From NCBI GenBank assembly GCA_963829995.1, contig CAWHKW010000014.1, forward strand, positions 124,001 through 188,000: 64,000 bases of DNA. The letters are read 5' to 3'. Positions 55,104 to 64,000 of the stretch are shown here, piece after piece. This stretch comes from JACCZX01 sp963829995 (GTDB lineage Bacteria; Pseudomonadota; Gammaproteobacteria; Burkholderiales; Burkholderiaceae_F). Position 1 is the first letter of the stretch. Each line of letters begins with the position of its first letter. The position numbers and the translations under genes were made by a program. The notes under the pieces were generated by a model. It had not been told where the DNA came from. It saw only the letters and a list, made by a program, of their open reading frames with translations, and did no database searches.

Positions 55104-55712
55104 TCAAATATGCGATTCGCGGGACGGCTTTTGATAGAAATCGAACACATGTCGATTGGCTGCGTCGATGATCCAGCGCGCTGTTTGGGACGGTCCGAAC
55201 TTGACCCGATCGAATCGCCGTAGCGCGGTGATGTCGTCCGGCGGAACGCGGTTGCGCGGCATGATGTTGTTCCATCCCAGCATCAGCTCGCCGCCCGCGC
55301 GCAGATGAGTCAAGCACGCGGCGAACGCACTATCGGCGTCTTCCGGCGCATTCAACCCCCACCCCAGCACCCCATTGCAGATGATGAGGTCGAAGTAGCC
55401 CGGCGGCACATGGCGCCCCAGGTTTTGCAGCTGATCGACGATGTGACGCGGGCTGCCGTACCGTCTGCGCCGTGCCACCGGATCAATCGTCCAATACTCC
55501 CGGGCGCCGAACATCTCGCCGTAACGCTGCGTGTAGGCGGCGCAACCGACGAACAGGATGCGCGCGATATCGGAACGGCGCGCGTACTCGGGCAGGATCA
55601 CTTGCTCGAGTGCGTGGCGGTCTTCGGTGTGCAGTTGCGCGGACAAGCCCAGCGCGCGCCGAGCCGTCAGCATGACGGTACGCAGCAAGCCTTGAACGGC
55701 CGAGACAAGCAC
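55104..55712 (-). CDS. SAM-dependent methyltransferase-like protein
   Basis: 202 residues. An ILFVGCAAYTQRYGEMF motif I region, acidic REYWTIDPV motif II and FDLIICNGVLGWGLN motif IV-like segment support a class I methyltransferase fold. The target is unknown. Start GTG at 55712, 14 bases after the ccmI stop, so it may belong to the ccm transcript. Confidence 0.72.
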   Translation of the reverse strand: MLVSAVQGLLRTVMLTARRALGLSAQLHTEDRHALEQVILPEYARRSDIARILFVGCAAYTQRYGEMFGAREYWTIDPVARRRRYGSPRHIVDQLQNLGRHVPPGYFDLIICNGVLGWGLNAPEDADSAFAACLTHLRAGGELMLGWNNIMPRNRVPPDDITALRRFDRVKFGPSQTARWIIDAANRHVFDFYQKPSRESHI

Positions 55713-55726
55713 TGCCGGCTTCTTGC

Positions 55727-56956
55727 CTACGGCACCGCGCGATCGATAACGAGCGCCATCCCCTGCGTTCCGACCTTCACTTTCTCGGTCGCTCCCTCCA
55801 GGTCACCGCTGGCAGGAATCGCGTTGCCCGAGCGCGAGATACGCGCGTTGACAATCACTTCGCTGAGCGCGGAGATCTTTGCGGTCGGCGCCATTGCGCG
55901 CGAATCATCGAGCGTGAATTGCAAAGGCAGTTCGCTGACACGCGCGCGCACGACGGCCACCGGCATGCGAGAGCCGTCTGCAGGACGCGCGAAAACGAAC
56001 ACGGAATCATCGGGGCGCACTTTGGATTCCAGCGATGGACTCAGCGTGACTGTCCCGCTGACGCTGCGGCCACCGGACATCTCACCCGCAGCGCCTTTTG
56101 GCGTCTGTGCAACCGGCGGCATGCCGGCCAATGAGCGGGCTTCGTCGATGCTGCCCTGCACGCGCTGCCTCAGCGGTGAGTCCGCGGGAGCGGCGTCCTG
56201 CAGACGCTGCCAGTAATCGACCGCCGCTCTGTAGTCTTTGCGATCGAACGCTTCCGAGCCCGACATCGCGAGTGCTTTCCATTGGGTCGGATCGATCTGC
56301 AGCGCGCGCTGTACCAGTTCCATCGGTTTGCCGGCAAAGCTCCGGCCCTGGCTCATCGCCAACGCATCGGCGTAGTCGGCGAGGATGTCGGCATCATCTG
56401 GCAGCAGCGTGTTGAGTTTTGCGTACGCGCTGGCCGCCTCCTGAAAGTTGCCCAGGGTGTAATGGGTGCGCGCCAGAATGGCCCAGCCTTCGACGTTGTT
56501 CGGCTCCTTTTCGAGCCGCTGCTTGACCTGCGCGATCATCGCGTCGATCTGCTCGCGGGTGGGCTGATCAGCGCTATGGGAGGCGACCGCGGACGGCGAC
56601 AGCGCGTCCGGAGTGCCGATTCGCCAGTAAAGCGCGCCCGCTGCAACCGGAATGATCACCGTCACCGCAACGGCCGACCAGCGATGGGGGCGGCGCGCGA
56701 CGCTTACCTCGGGCGTCGCGCGCGCTTCGGTTAACAGCCGTTTTTCGAGCTCACTTTTCGACTCGGCGTGTTGTTCGGCAGATATCGTGCCGCGCGCCAG
56801 GTCGGCGTCCAGATCGGCGAACTGATCCTTGAAGATGGTGATATTGGCCGCGGAGTGTTCGACCGACCCTCCACCGGATGGTCGCAGCAATGGCCAGAGC
56901 AGCCAAGCGAGCGCCACCGTCACCATCGCTACGGCGATGATTACGAATGTAGTCAC
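55727..56956 (-). CDS. ccmI: c-type cytochrome biogenesis protein CcmI
   Basis: 409 residues. N-terminal two-helix membrane region (TTFVIIAVAMVTVALAWLLW and AVAVTVIIPVAAGALYW), the ITIFKDQFADLDADLARG segment, TPR repeats (about 130-290) and a C-terminal beta domain. CcmI chaperones apocytochrome c to CcmFH. The GTG at 56956 overlaps the ccmH stop as GTGA. Confidence 0.9.
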   Translation of the reverse strand: MTTFVIIAVAMVTVALAWLLWPLLRPSGGGSVEHSAANITIFKDQFADLDADLARGTISAEQHAESKSELEKRLLTEARATPEVSVARRPHRWSAVAVTVIIPVAAGALYWRIGTPDALSPSAVASHSADQPTREQIDAMIAQVKQRLEKEPNNVEGWAILARTHYTLGNFQEAASAYAKLNTLLPDDADILADYADALAMSQGRSFAGKPMELVQRALQIDPTQWKALAMSGSEAFDRKDYRAAVDYWQRLQDAAPADSPLRQRVQGSIDEARSLAGMPPVAQTPKGAAGEMSGGRSVSGTVTLSPSLESKVRPDDSVFVFARPADGSRMPVAVVRARVSELPLQFTLDDSRAMAPTAKISALSEVIVNARISRSGNAIPASGDLEGATEKVKVGTQGMALVIDRAVP

Positions 56957-57426
56957 TGTGGTGTGCTGGCCGAACCGCCGAGCAGGCGTTGCGCCTCGGC
57001 ATGCTCGGCGTCTGTCAGCGGCCGTTCGGTCGCGCGCCGCCGGCGATTGCGCAGCGCACGCATGAAAGCGAGCAGCGCGGCAATCGCGAGCAGCGCCGGG
57101 CCGAACCAAAGCAGCAGCGTGTGCGACTTCACCGGCGGCCGATATAAGACAAAGTCACCGTAGCGCGCCACCATGAAGTCGCGAATGTCGGCGTCGCTTC
57201 GGCCCGCCCGTATCTGCTCGTTGATCTCACGGCGCAAATCGACGGCGAGCTCGGCGTTCGATTCGGCAATCGACTGGTTCTGGCACACCAGACAACGCAA
57301 CTGCTCGGCGAGCGCCGCTGCGCGGCGTGCGCCTGCGGCATCGAGCTGCATCGCGGGCTTGGTTGCGTTGACGCCACTCGTCAGCAGCGCCAGCAGCACG
57401 CACGCGATCGCGATTCGCAGCATCAT
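56953..57426 (-). CDS. ccmH: Cytochrome c-type biogenesis protein CcmH
   Basis: 157 residues. Signal peptide, the redox motif LRCLVCQNQSIAESNA and one C-terminal membrane helix (LLLWFGPALLAIAALLAFMR). It reduces the apocytochrome CxxCH before haem ligation. Overlaps ccmG by ATGA and ccmI by GTGA. Confidence 0.94.
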   Translation of the reverse strand: MMLRIAIACVLLALLTSGVNATKPAMQLDAAGARRAAALAEQLRCLVCQNQSIAESNAELAVDLRREINEQIRAGRSDADIRDFMVARYGDFVLYRPPVKSHTLLLWFGPALLAIAALLAFMRALRNRRRRATERPLTDAEHAEAQRLLGGSASTPQ

Positions 57427-58025
57427 GACTTCTGCAACTGCAGCACCAGCGGCAATATCTTGTTGCGCCAGGTTTCTTCGGTGATCGGCCCGATCTGCTT
57501 GAAGCGAATCACGCCCGACTTGTCGATCACAAATGTTTCGGGCACGCCATAGACGCCGTAATCGATACCGACGCGCCCGTCGTTATCGACGACAGACAGC
57601 TGGTATGGGTCGCCAAATTGCCCAAGCCAGCCCAACGCCGCGTCACGCTTGTCCTTGTAGTTCAAGCCCACGATCGGAATGACGTTTTTCTTCGCAAGGT
57701 CGACCAGCAGTGGATGCTCGATACGGCACGCGACGCACCACGACGCCCACACGTTGAACAGCCACACTTCACCCCGCATCTGCTGGGGAGAAAACGATTG
57801 CTCGGGCCTTGCGAGCTGCGTCAGCTGAAATGCCGGCGCCGGCTTGCCGATGAACGGCGACGGTACTTCACGCGGATTCAGTCCAAGCCCAACGAACAGA
57901 AATCCCGCGAGAACAACAAAAATCCCGAGCGGAACCGCGAACCGCAGCGCCGACTTCGGCTCTGTCGGTGCCGGCGGCGAAACGTCCGCCGAGTCGTCAA
58001 CTGCGGCGCCGCGAACTTCGTTCAC
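57423..58025 (-). CDS. ccmG: Thiol:disulfide interchange protein CcmG/DsbE
   Basis: 200 residues. One N-terminal membrane anchor (FAVPLGIFVVLAGFLFVGLG), then a thioredoxin fold with active site WASWCVACRIEHP and cis-Pro GVPETFVID. It keeps apocytochrome thiols reduced in the periplasm. GTG start overlapping the ccmF stop. Confidence 0.94.
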   Translation of the reverse strand: MNEVRGAAVDDSADVSPPAPTEPKSALRFAVPLGIFVVLAGFLFVGLGLNPREVPSPFIGKPAPAFQLTQLARPEQSFSPQQMRGEVWLFNVWASWCVACRIEHPLLVDLAKKNVIPIVGLNYKDKRDAALGWLGQFGDPYQLSVVDNDGRVGIDYGVYGVPETFVIDKSGVIRFKQIGPITEETWRNKILPLVLQLQKS

Positions 58026-60004
58026 GCAGACACCCGCTCCGATGCCGTCAGGTCGCGCCGCGCCAGCAGTCGATACCGGCGATCAGACAACGCCAATGCG
58101 CCGCCCAATGCCATCAGTACGCACCCGCCCCAGATCCAGGTCACGAACGGCTTGTGATACACGCGCACGCTCCACGCGCCGGACTCGAGTGCGCCTGGAT
58201 CGATGGGCTCTCCGAGCGACACGTAGATATCACCCCTGACGCCGGTGTCGATCGCCGCCTCGGTCATCGGCATCTTCTGCACGTTGTAGATACGCTTTTC
58301 AGGGTGCATGGTCGCCACCCGAGTGCCGTCACGGCTGACTTCGACCGCACCGCGCACGCCTGTGTAGTTTGGTCCCGCGATCTTCTGAGTGCCGTCGAAC
58401 CGGACGGCGTAGCGGCCGACTTGCACTGTGTCGCCCACGTTCATCCGCATGTCGCGCTCAACCTGGTAACCGTTCACGACGGTCACGCCGACGACAAACA
58501 CCGCGATGCCAAGATGTGCCACCTGCATGCCCCAGTAGGAGCGACCTTGCGCACGCAGCCGCTCGGTCAGCCCTCCGCGCAAATGGCGAACTCTCTCCTT
58601 GATGTTGGTCACGATCGACGCCATTACCCAGAACGCGAGGAACAGGCCGACGCTGATCAGCGGTGTCCACCGGCCGGCGATCACCGGAACAATCAACGCC
58701 GACACCAGCGCGACGACGAATGCCCATTTCAAGCGCGTTGCGAGATCGGGCAGCTCGGCTTTCTTCCAGCGCGCCATCGGCCCGATGCCCATCAGGAACA
58801 CAAGCGGCGCCATCACGGCGCCGAACACCAGATTGAAATACGGCGGTCCAACCGAGGCTTTCGGCAGTGTCAGCGCATCGAGGAACAGCGGATACAAAGT
58901 GCCAAGCAGTACCGATCCCGCCGCGACCGCGAGCAGCAGGTTGTTCAGCAGCAGAAACGACTCGCGCGACACGGTCTCGAACTTGCCGCCCAGCCCAACC
59001 TTCGGTGCGCGCCATGCAAACAGCGCGAGCGACGAGCCGATGACGAACACCAGGAACGCAAGGATGAAAACGCCGCGCTTCGGATCGGTCGCGAACGCAT
59101 GCACCGACGTCAACACACCCGACCGAACCAGGAACGTGCCGAGCAGTGACAGCGAAAACGCACAGATCGCGAGCAGCACTGTCCAGCTTCTGAAGCTGCC
59201 GCGCTTTTCGGTGGCCGCCAACGAGTGAATCAGTGCGGTACCGACCAGCCACGGCATGAAGGAGGCGTTCTCCACCGGATCCCAGAACCACCAGCCGCCC
59301 CACCCCAGTTCGTAATACGCCCACCAGCTGCCGAGCGCTATGCCGCACGTCAAGAAGCACCACGCGAGTGTCGTCCACGGGCGCGACCAGCGGGCCCACG
59401 CCGCGTCGAGCTTTCCGCTCAGCAAAGCCGCGATCGCGAACGAGAACGCAATCGAGAAACCGACATATCCCATGTAAAGCATCGGCGGGTGAAACACCAT
59501 GCCGGGGTCCTGCAGCAGCGGGTTCAAATCGCGGCCATCGGCAGCGGCCGGGAACAGGCGATCGAACGGATTCGACGTGAGCAGCATGAACAGCAAAAAT
59601 CCAATCGAGATCACGCCCTGCACGCCGATCACCCGCGCGACCATGTCGTCCGGCAAGTGGCGCGAAAAGATGGACACCGCAAAGGTCCACCACGCGAGCA
59701 TCAGCACCCACAACAACAGCGAACCCTCGTGCGATCCCCAGCTCGCGGCGATTCGATAGTGCAGCGGTAATTGGCTGTTGGAGTTACTTGCGACGTTGAC
59801 GACCGAGAAATCGTTGACGACGAACGAATACAGCAGGCAACCGAACGCAACCGTCACGAACAGCACCTGCCCGCGCGCGGCGGGACGCGCCACGGCCATC
59901 CAGGTACGGTCGCCGCGCGCGGCGCCGGCGATCGGTAATACCGCCTGCGCTGTTGCGAGCAGCAGCGCCAGAATCAAAGCGAGGTTGCCGATTTCGGGGA
60001 TCAC
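58022..60004 (-). CDS. ccmF: Haem lyase subunit CcmF
   Basis: 660 residues and about fifteen hydrophobic segments. The WWD domain reads WAYYELGWGGWWFWDPVENA, and HYRIAASWGSHEGSLLLW and HPPMLYMGYVGFS contain the haem-ligand His residues. It attaches haem to apocytochrome c. Start GTG at 60004; the repeat at 60014 lies immediately upstream. Confidence 0.94.
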   Translation of the reverse strand: MIPEIGNLALILALLLATAQAVLPIAGAARGDRTWMAVARPAARGQVLFVTVAFGCLLYSFVVNDFSVVNVASNSNSQLPLHYRIAASWGSHEGSLLLWVLMLAWWTFAVSIFSRHLPDDMVARVIGVQGVISIGFLLFMLLTSNPFDRLFPAAADGRDLNPLLQDPGMVFHPPMLYMGYVGFSIAFSFAIAALLSGKLDAAWARWSRPWTTLAWCFLTCGIALGSWWAYYELGWGGWWFWDPVENASFMPWLVGTALIHSLAATEKRGSFRSWTVLLAICAFSLSLLGTFLVRSGVLTSVHAFATDPKRGVFILAFLVFVIGSSLALFAWRAPKVGLGGKFETVSRESFLLLNNLLLAVAAGSVLLGTLYPLFLDALTLPKASVGPPYFNLVFGAVMAPLVFLMGIGPMARWKKAELPDLATRLKWAFVVALVSALIVPVIAGRWTPLISVGLFLAFWVMASIVTNIKERVRHLRGGLTERLRAQGRSYWGMQVAHLGIAVFVVGVTVVNGYQVERDMRMNVGDTVQVGRYAVRFDGTQKIAGPNYTGVRGAVEVSRDGTRVATMHPEKRIYNVQKMPMTEAAIDTGVRGDIYVSLGEPIDPGALESGAWSVRVYHKPFVTWIWGGCVLMALGGALALSDRRYRLLARRDLTASERVSA

Positions 60005-60013
60005 GTCAGCACC

Positions 60014-60073
60014 GCCGGGCCGCCCCAAGGTGCTGAAGCGCCCCCACGGGGGGCAGCGAGCGAAGTGAGGGTG
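60014..60073 (+). repeat. GC-rich dispersed intergenic repeat, copy 2
   Basis: Begins with the same GCCGGGCCGCCCCAAG as the copy at 31501 and contains GCGCCCCCACGGGGGGC, then GCAGCGAGCGAAGTGAGGGT. It fills the ccmE-ccmF gap. Likely a REP-like hairpin affecting mRNA stability or termination. Confidence 0.7.
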
Positions 60074-60090
60074 CCATCGGGCCTCATGGC

Positions 60091-60534
60091 TTATTGCAAT
60101 GTCTTGCGCGCTTTTTGCGCCTGCTCGACTGCGTACGCGGCTTCGGGTGGCGTGTAATTCTCGTCGTGTTTCGCCAGTACTTCGTGCGCGCGAAACACGC
60201 CGTCTTCGCCGAGCTTGCCTTGCGCGACTACGCCTTTGCCTTCCTTGAACAAGTCAGGAAGGATGCCGGTGAACACGACTGGAATGACCTTGGCGGTATC
60301 AGTGACGTTGAACGAGACGGTCAGCCCGTCGGACTGGCGCTTGACGCTGCCTTGCTCAACGAGGCCACCGACTCTGAAGGCCTTTCCCTGCGGCGCCTCC
60401 TTGTTAGCGATCTGCGACGGGCTATAAAAGAACACGAGGTTCTCCTGGAACGCAGAAAGCACCAACGCGGCGGCCACTCCCAACACGGCAAGTCCACCAA
60501 CGATCAGCGTCAGTCTTTTATGGCGAGGTTTCAT
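60091..60534 (-). CDS. ccmE: Cytochrome c maturation haem chaperone CcmE
   Basis: 147 residues. One N-terminal helix (LIVGGLAVLGVAAALVL), the OB-fold region with FRVGGLVEQGSVKR, and the haem-binding motif LAKHDENYTPPEA with the covalent His and Tyr ligand. The ATG overlaps the ccmD stop. Confidence 0.95.
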   Translation of the reverse strand: MKPRHKRLTLIVGGLAVLGVAAALVLSAFQENLVFFYSPSQIANKEAPQGKAFRVGGLVEQGSVKRQSDGLTVSFNVTDTAKVIPVVFTGILPDLFKEGKGVVAQGKLGEDGVFRAHEVLAKHDENYTPPEAAYAVEQAQKARKTLQ

Positions 60535-60725
60535 CGAACGCCCGCGGTTTGCATGGGTTCCTGCTTCAAGTTTGTTGCTTTCACTTCGGCCACCGCGGTG
60601 CTGCGGCGCGCCCTTAACAGCCAGAGTTCGATCGCGATCACCGCCACCACGGTCGCATACGATCCCCAAACGTAGAAACCGTAGCCTCCCATCGCCCAGA
60701 AGTCTGCCCAACTTCCCCAGTTCAC
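60531..60725 (-). CDS. ccmD: Haem exporter protein CcmD
   Basis: 64 residues. WGSWADFWAMGGYGFYVWGS followed by a membrane helix and a basic stretch (RARRST), the CcmD pattern. GTG start at 60725 overlaps the ccmC stop as GTGA. It is needed for release of holo-CcmE. Confidence 0.88.
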   Translation of the reverse strand: MNWGSWADFWAMGGYGFYVWGSYATVVAVIAIELWLLRARRSTAVAEVKATNLKQEPMQTAGVR

Positions 60726-61495
60726 TTGAGCCTTCCTTGCGCCAGAAGTTCCTTCGTCCATTCGGCGCGCTTTTCGCGCTCGAGCACGATGCTGCGCACG
60801 CGGTGCAATGCGGCGCCAATGCTGTACATCCAGAACGCCAGCGCCATCAGCAGCATGCCCAGCAGCATCGTGGCTGCCATCGAAGGTGAGCGCGTCAGGC
60901 TGACCGAAGAGCCCTGGTGCAGCGTGTTCCACCACTGCACTGAAAAATAGATGATCGGAATGTTAATGACACCGACCAGCGCGAGTACCGCGCCGGCCTT
61001 GTCCGCGCGCCGCGGATCATCTATTGCGGCCTGCAGCGCGAGAAACCCGAGATACAGAAACAACAAAACCAATTCGGACGTCAGACGCGCATCCCATACC
61101 CAGTACGTGCCCCACGTCGGTTTGCCCCACAGCGACCCGGTGATCAGCGCCAGCACGGTCATCAACGCGCCCGTCGGCGCGATCGCACTTGCCATCATCG
61201 ACGACATGCGCGTGTTCATGATCAGGCCTACTGCGGCCCAGCATGCCATCACGAGATAAAGAAACATCGACATCCACGCAGCGGGCACATGAATGAAGAT
61301 GATGCGATACGACTCGCCCTGCGTTGCATCGGTCGGAGCGACAAAAAATCCGACGTACAGGCCGAACGCCGCAAGGACCGCAGCCAGCGCGAAAAACCAC
61401 GGTGTCATCGCTCCCGCCAGCGGGAAAAACGTCTGCGGCGACGAAAACCAGAACCAACCCGGTTTCGATCTCGGACCGATGCTGACGCTGCTCAT
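60722..61495 (-). CDS. ccmC: Haem exporter permease CcmC
   Basis: 257 residues, six membrane helices and the tryptophan-rich WGTYWVWDARLTSELVLLF motif with flanking HVPAAWMS and WWNTLHQG His. It loads haem onto CcmE. The ATG at 61495 lies 2 bases upstream of the corrected ccmB stop; a TTG at 61504 is in frame but less likely. Confidence 0.93.
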   Translation of the reverse strand: MSSVSIGPRSKPGWFWFSSPQTFFPLAGAMTPWFFALAAVLAAFGLYVGFFVAPTDATQGESYRIIFIHVPAAWMSMFLYLVMACWAAVGLIMNTRMSSMMASAIAPTGALMTVLALITGSLWGKPTWGTYWVWDARLTSELVLLFLYLGFLALQAAIDDPRRADKAGAVLALVGVINIPIIYFSVQWWNTLHQGSSVSLTRSPSMAATMLLGMLLMALAFWMYSIGAALHRVRSIVLEREKRAEWTKELLAQGRLK

Positions 61496-61496
61496 G

Positions 61497-62166
61497 TCAT
61501 TCAACCGAAATGCGGAGCGCTATCGCCACGGCCCACGGCGTCAACACCGCCGCAGATAAAGCGAATGCGCCCAGCAGCAGTAGATAAGGCGGTGACGCTG
61601 AGACCGGAAGCGGCTGCGCCAACCGCGCCGGCGCCGAAAATCAATACCGGAATATAGAGCGGCAACACGAGCAAAGATGTTAGCACTCCACCTCCGCGCA
61701 AGCCGAGCGTAAGCGCTGCACCGATCGACCCGATCAGCGAGAGCACCGGCGTGCCGAGCGCCAGCGAAACCACCAGGACCGCGGTAGCCGCTGGGTCCAG
61801 ATCGAAGACGACACCGAATGCGACCGCCATGACTGTCAGCGGCAAACCCGTCGTGATCCAGTGCGCCGCGGCCTTGCCAAGAACGATCAACGATAACGGC
61901 TCGGCCGACAGCAGCATCTGCTCCAACGTGCCGTCGGCGTAATCGTTCGCGAACAAACGCGGCAGCGACAGGATGGCGGCGAGCAGCGCCGCGACCCACA
62001 CCACGCCCGCGGCGATGTCGCGCAAAAGCGCCGGCTCCGGGCCGATGCCCAGCGGGACCATCGTCACCACCACAACGAAAAAGAACAATGTGTTGAGCAC
62101 ATCGGATTTTTGCCGCATCGCTAGCAACAGATCGCGGCGAATTACCTGCAAAAAGACGCTCAGCAT
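61497..62166 (-). CDS. ccmB: Haem exporter permease CcmB (frameshifted near 3' end)
   Basis: 222 residues after correction, six helices. FLQVIRRDLLLAMRQKSDVL, YADGTLEQMLLSAEPL and PLYIPVLIFGAGAV fit CcmB. As written the frame ends in an unrelated tail at 61501. Removing one base from the CC on the minus strand (61591-61592) gives PYLLLLGAFALSAAVLTPWA and a stop at 61497, the normal CcmB C-terminus. Confidence 0.88.
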
Positions 62167-62172
62167 GCGGCG

Positions 62173-62811
62173 TCAGGAGACCAAAGCCGCACTGCCGGCA
62201 AGCTCGATATGCTGCTGACGCGGCACGTCGATGGCAACGTCTTGATGGGTGACCAGCACTACCATGTTGCCGTTGCCGACATGGCTTGCAATGCGCTCCG
62301 AAAGTGACGCCACCCCGCGTTGATCGAGCGCGATAAACGGCTCGTCAAGAATCCATAGCGAAGCAGTCGTGGTTGCAAACAGCCGCGCCAGCGCGACGCG
62401 CCGGCGCTGTCCTTGCGACAAGCGACGGGCCAGAGTGTGCTCGTACGGCGCAAGGCCTACGGCGTCGAGTGCCCGCCTCATCACTTCGAGCTCGACGTCG
62501 CGCCCCGCAACCGCCTGCGCCACCTTTACGTTCTCGATCACCGTCAGGTCATCCTTGACGCCGTTCAGATGGCCGACGTAAACAAGGTTCTTCCAGTACT
62601 CCTCGCGCTGCCCGCGAATGTTCCGGCCGTGCCAACGCACTTCACCGGCCGCCGGCTCGAGCAACCCACACAGCATTCTCAACAGGCTGGTTTTGCCCGT
62701 GCCGTTCGGCCCCGCGACCCGCAGCAGCGATCCCGGCACGACAGCGAACTCGAGCGCGGCGAACAACACGCGTTCGCCGCGCTCGCAGGTGAGATTGACG
62801 GCGTCGAGCAT
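62173..62811 (-). CDS. ccmA: Haem exporter ATP-binding protein CcmA
   Basis: 212 residues. Walker A VAGPNGTGKTSLLRML, signature LSQGQRRRVALAR and Walker B LWILDEPFIALD. It energises the CcmABCD complex. Start ATG at 62811 (a GTG at 62817 is also possible); no clear Shine-Dalgarno. First gene of the ccm operon. Confidence 0.93.
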   Translation of the reverse strand: MLDAVNLTCERGERVLFAALEFAVVPGSLLRVAGPNGTGKTSLLRMLCGLLEPAAGEVRWHGRNIRGQREEYWKNLVYVGHLNGVKDDLTVIENVKVAQAVAGRDVELEVMRRALDAVGLAPYEHTLARRLSQGQRRRVALARLFATTTASLWILDEPFIALDQRGVASLSERIASHVGNGNMVVLVTHQDVAIDVPRQQHIELAGSAALVS

Positions 62812-62857
62812 CGGCACGCGTTATAAGCGATGGAGCCACTATGCGATAGTCGGAAAA
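62812..62857. promoter_or_regulatory. Divergent ccmA/purT promoter gap
   Basis: Only 46 bases separate the divergent ccmA and purT starts. It contains TTATAA (62821-62826) and GCGATAGT stretches that may serve as -10 elements. No defined operator was seen; promoter elements must partly lie within the coding regions. Confidence 0.35.
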
Positions 62858-64000
62858 ATGGCTTCTCCCCAAACTTCACCTTCGATGCCCGCGTTCGGAA
62901 CGCCACTATCGAAGGCCGCGCTGAAGGTGATGCTGCTCGGTGCGGGTGAACTCGGCAAGGAAGTGATCATCGCCTTGCAGCGGTTCGGCGTCGAAGTGAT
63001 CGCGGTCGACCGCTATGCAAGCGCGCCCGGCCACCAGGTCGCGCATCGCGCGCACGTGATCAATATGGCGGATGGTGCGGCGCTGCGCGCGTTGATCGAG
63101 GCCGAACGCCCGGCGATCGTCGTCCCCGAGATCGAGGCGATCGCCACCGATGCGCTGGCAACGGTCGAGCGCGACGGCCTGGCGCGTGTCGTGCCGACCG
63201 CGCGTGCGGCGCAGCTGACGATGAACCGCGAGGGCATCCGCCGCCTGGCAGCCGAAACGCTGCGATTGCCCACCTCCCCCTTCCGCTTCGCCGATTCGCT
63301 GGACGAGATGCGCACCGCAGCGCAGGCGATTGGGCTGCCGTGCATCGTCAAGCCGGTGATGTCGTCGTCGGGCAAGGGACAAAGCCGCGTCGACACCGCT
63401 GATCAAATCGATGCTGCGTGGCATTACGCCAAGGCAGGCGGACGCGTGGCGCTCGGTCGCGTCATCGTCGAAGGTCTGATCGAATTCGATTACGAAATCA
63501 CGCTGCTGACGGTGCGTGCACTTGGCCGCGACGGAGTGATCGAAACACACTTTTGTGAGCCGATCGGCCACGTGCAAGTCGCCGGCGATTATGTAGAAAG
63601 CTGGCAGCCGCAGGCGATGTCGGCAGCAGCGCTTGCCAAGGCGCGTGACTATGCGAAAGCCGTGACGGACAACCTCGGCGGCACCGGCATCTTTGGAGTC
63701 GAGCTGTTCGTAAAGGATGACGCGGTGTGGTTTTCCGAGGTCAGTCCGCGGCCGCACGACACCGGCATGGTGACGATGGCAACGCAGTGGCAGAACGAAT
63801 TCGAACTGCACGCGCGCGCGATGCTCGGGCTGCCCGTCGATACTTCCTTGCGCAGTCCCGGCGCCAGTGCGGTCATCTACGGCGGCCATGACGCGCAGGC
63901 GATGAAGTTTGACGGCGTTGCCGACGCGCTCGCGGCTGAAGGAACCGACGTCAGACTGTTCGGCAAGCCGGAGTCTTTCGTCAAACGCCGCATGGGAGTG
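62858..64000 (+). CDS. purT: Formate-dependent phosphoribosylglycinamide formyltransferase PurT (3' end outside window)
   Basis: 381 codons open to the window edge. ATP-grasp fold: N-terminal VMLLGAGELGKEVIIALQRF, VVPEIEAIATDAL, MNREGIRRLAAETLRLPTSP, PCIVKPVMSSSGKGQS and VWFSEVSPRPHDTGMVTMAT. It makes formyl-GAR from formate and ATP in purine synthesis without folate. The ATG at 62858 fits the family N-terminus. Missing only about 20 C-terminal residues. Confidence 0.93.
   Translation, partial: MASPQTSPSMPAFGTPLSKAALKVMLLGAGELGKEVIIALQRFGVEVIAVDRYASAPGHQVAHRAHVINMADGAALRALIEAERPAIVVPEIEAIATDALATVERDGLARVVPTARAAQLTMNREGIRRLAAETLRLPTSPFRFADSLDEMRTAAQAIGLPCIVKPVMSSSGKGQSRVDTADQIDAAWHYAKAGGRVALGRVIVEGLIEFDYEITLLTVRALGRDGVIETHFCEPIGHVQVAGDYVESWQPQAMSAAALAKARDYAKAVTDNLGGTGIFGVELFVKDDAVWFSEVSPRPHDTGMVTMATQWQNEFELHARAMLGLPVDTSLRSPGASAVIYGGHDAQAMKFDGVADALAAEGTDVRLFGKPESFVKRRMGV

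Overview
The window looks like the chromosome of a GC-rich betaproteobacterium, most likely Burkholderiales. The reasons are a Bug/TctC-type substrate-binding protein, a complete ccmABCDEFGHI system in one operon, a Ku gene, a phasin-like protein, and two copies of a GC-rich intergenic repeat of a style I associate with this order. No rRNA or tRNA gene was recognised. Species cannot be named from sequence alone.

Layout: 1-2.9 kb, minus-strand redox/envelope group selO-msrB-yciB-bolA. 3-14.6 kb, plus-strand acyl-CoA operon: an acyl-CoA ligase, a five-part LivK/H/M/G/F-type ABC importer, a FadB/FadJ-like hydratase-dehydrogenase, two SDRs and an NADP-dependent oxidoreductase. It probably imports and beta-oxidises an unidentified carboxylic acid. 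14.7-24.8 kb, housekeeping genes: M16 protease, thioesterase, GNAT, NRDE, ygfZ, mltG-tmk-holB-pilZ-tatD and a lipoprotein. 25.1-33.8 kb, a giant soluble HAMP-array hybrid histidine kinase and a second REC-GAF-kinase-REC protein. 34.2-40.2 kb, an exported protein, an ATP-dependent DNA ligase and a sugar-acid type operon (IlvD/Edd dehydratase, TctC-like binding protein, HpcH/HpaI aldolase).

From about 40.4 to 46.7 kb lies an integron gene-cassette array without an integrase (a CALIN): five full attC sites, one right-hand core and one truncated left half. The cassettes carry a membrane protein, a DUF1330 protein, another membrane protein, a Tat-exported PhoD phosphodiesterase next to a short IS256-type transposase remnant, RidA, a tail-anchored protein, tautomerase plus GNAT, and a GST.

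From 46.8 to 51.8 kb are a dihaem cytochrome c, two SnoaL-like proteins, a broken cytochrome c fragment, a sorbosone-dehydrogenase-like lipoprotein, a CAP-domain protein and exported MsrB/MsrA. From 51.8 to 55.7 kb (minus strand) are a CPA1 antiporter, a phasin-like protein, Ku, a 53-residue ORF and a methyltransferase. From 55.7 to 62.8 kb is the full System I cytochrome c maturation operon, divergent from purT, which runs off the end.

A striking technical pattern: at least seven genes (fadJ-like, SDR, oxidoreductase, HAMP kinase, aldolase, CAP protein, ccmB) are broken by one extra base. Most are explained by a homopolymer lengthened by one, and the apparent LivF-FadJ fusion fits the same explanation. 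These look more like sequencing errors than biology, so the affected genes are annotated at their inferred full extent.
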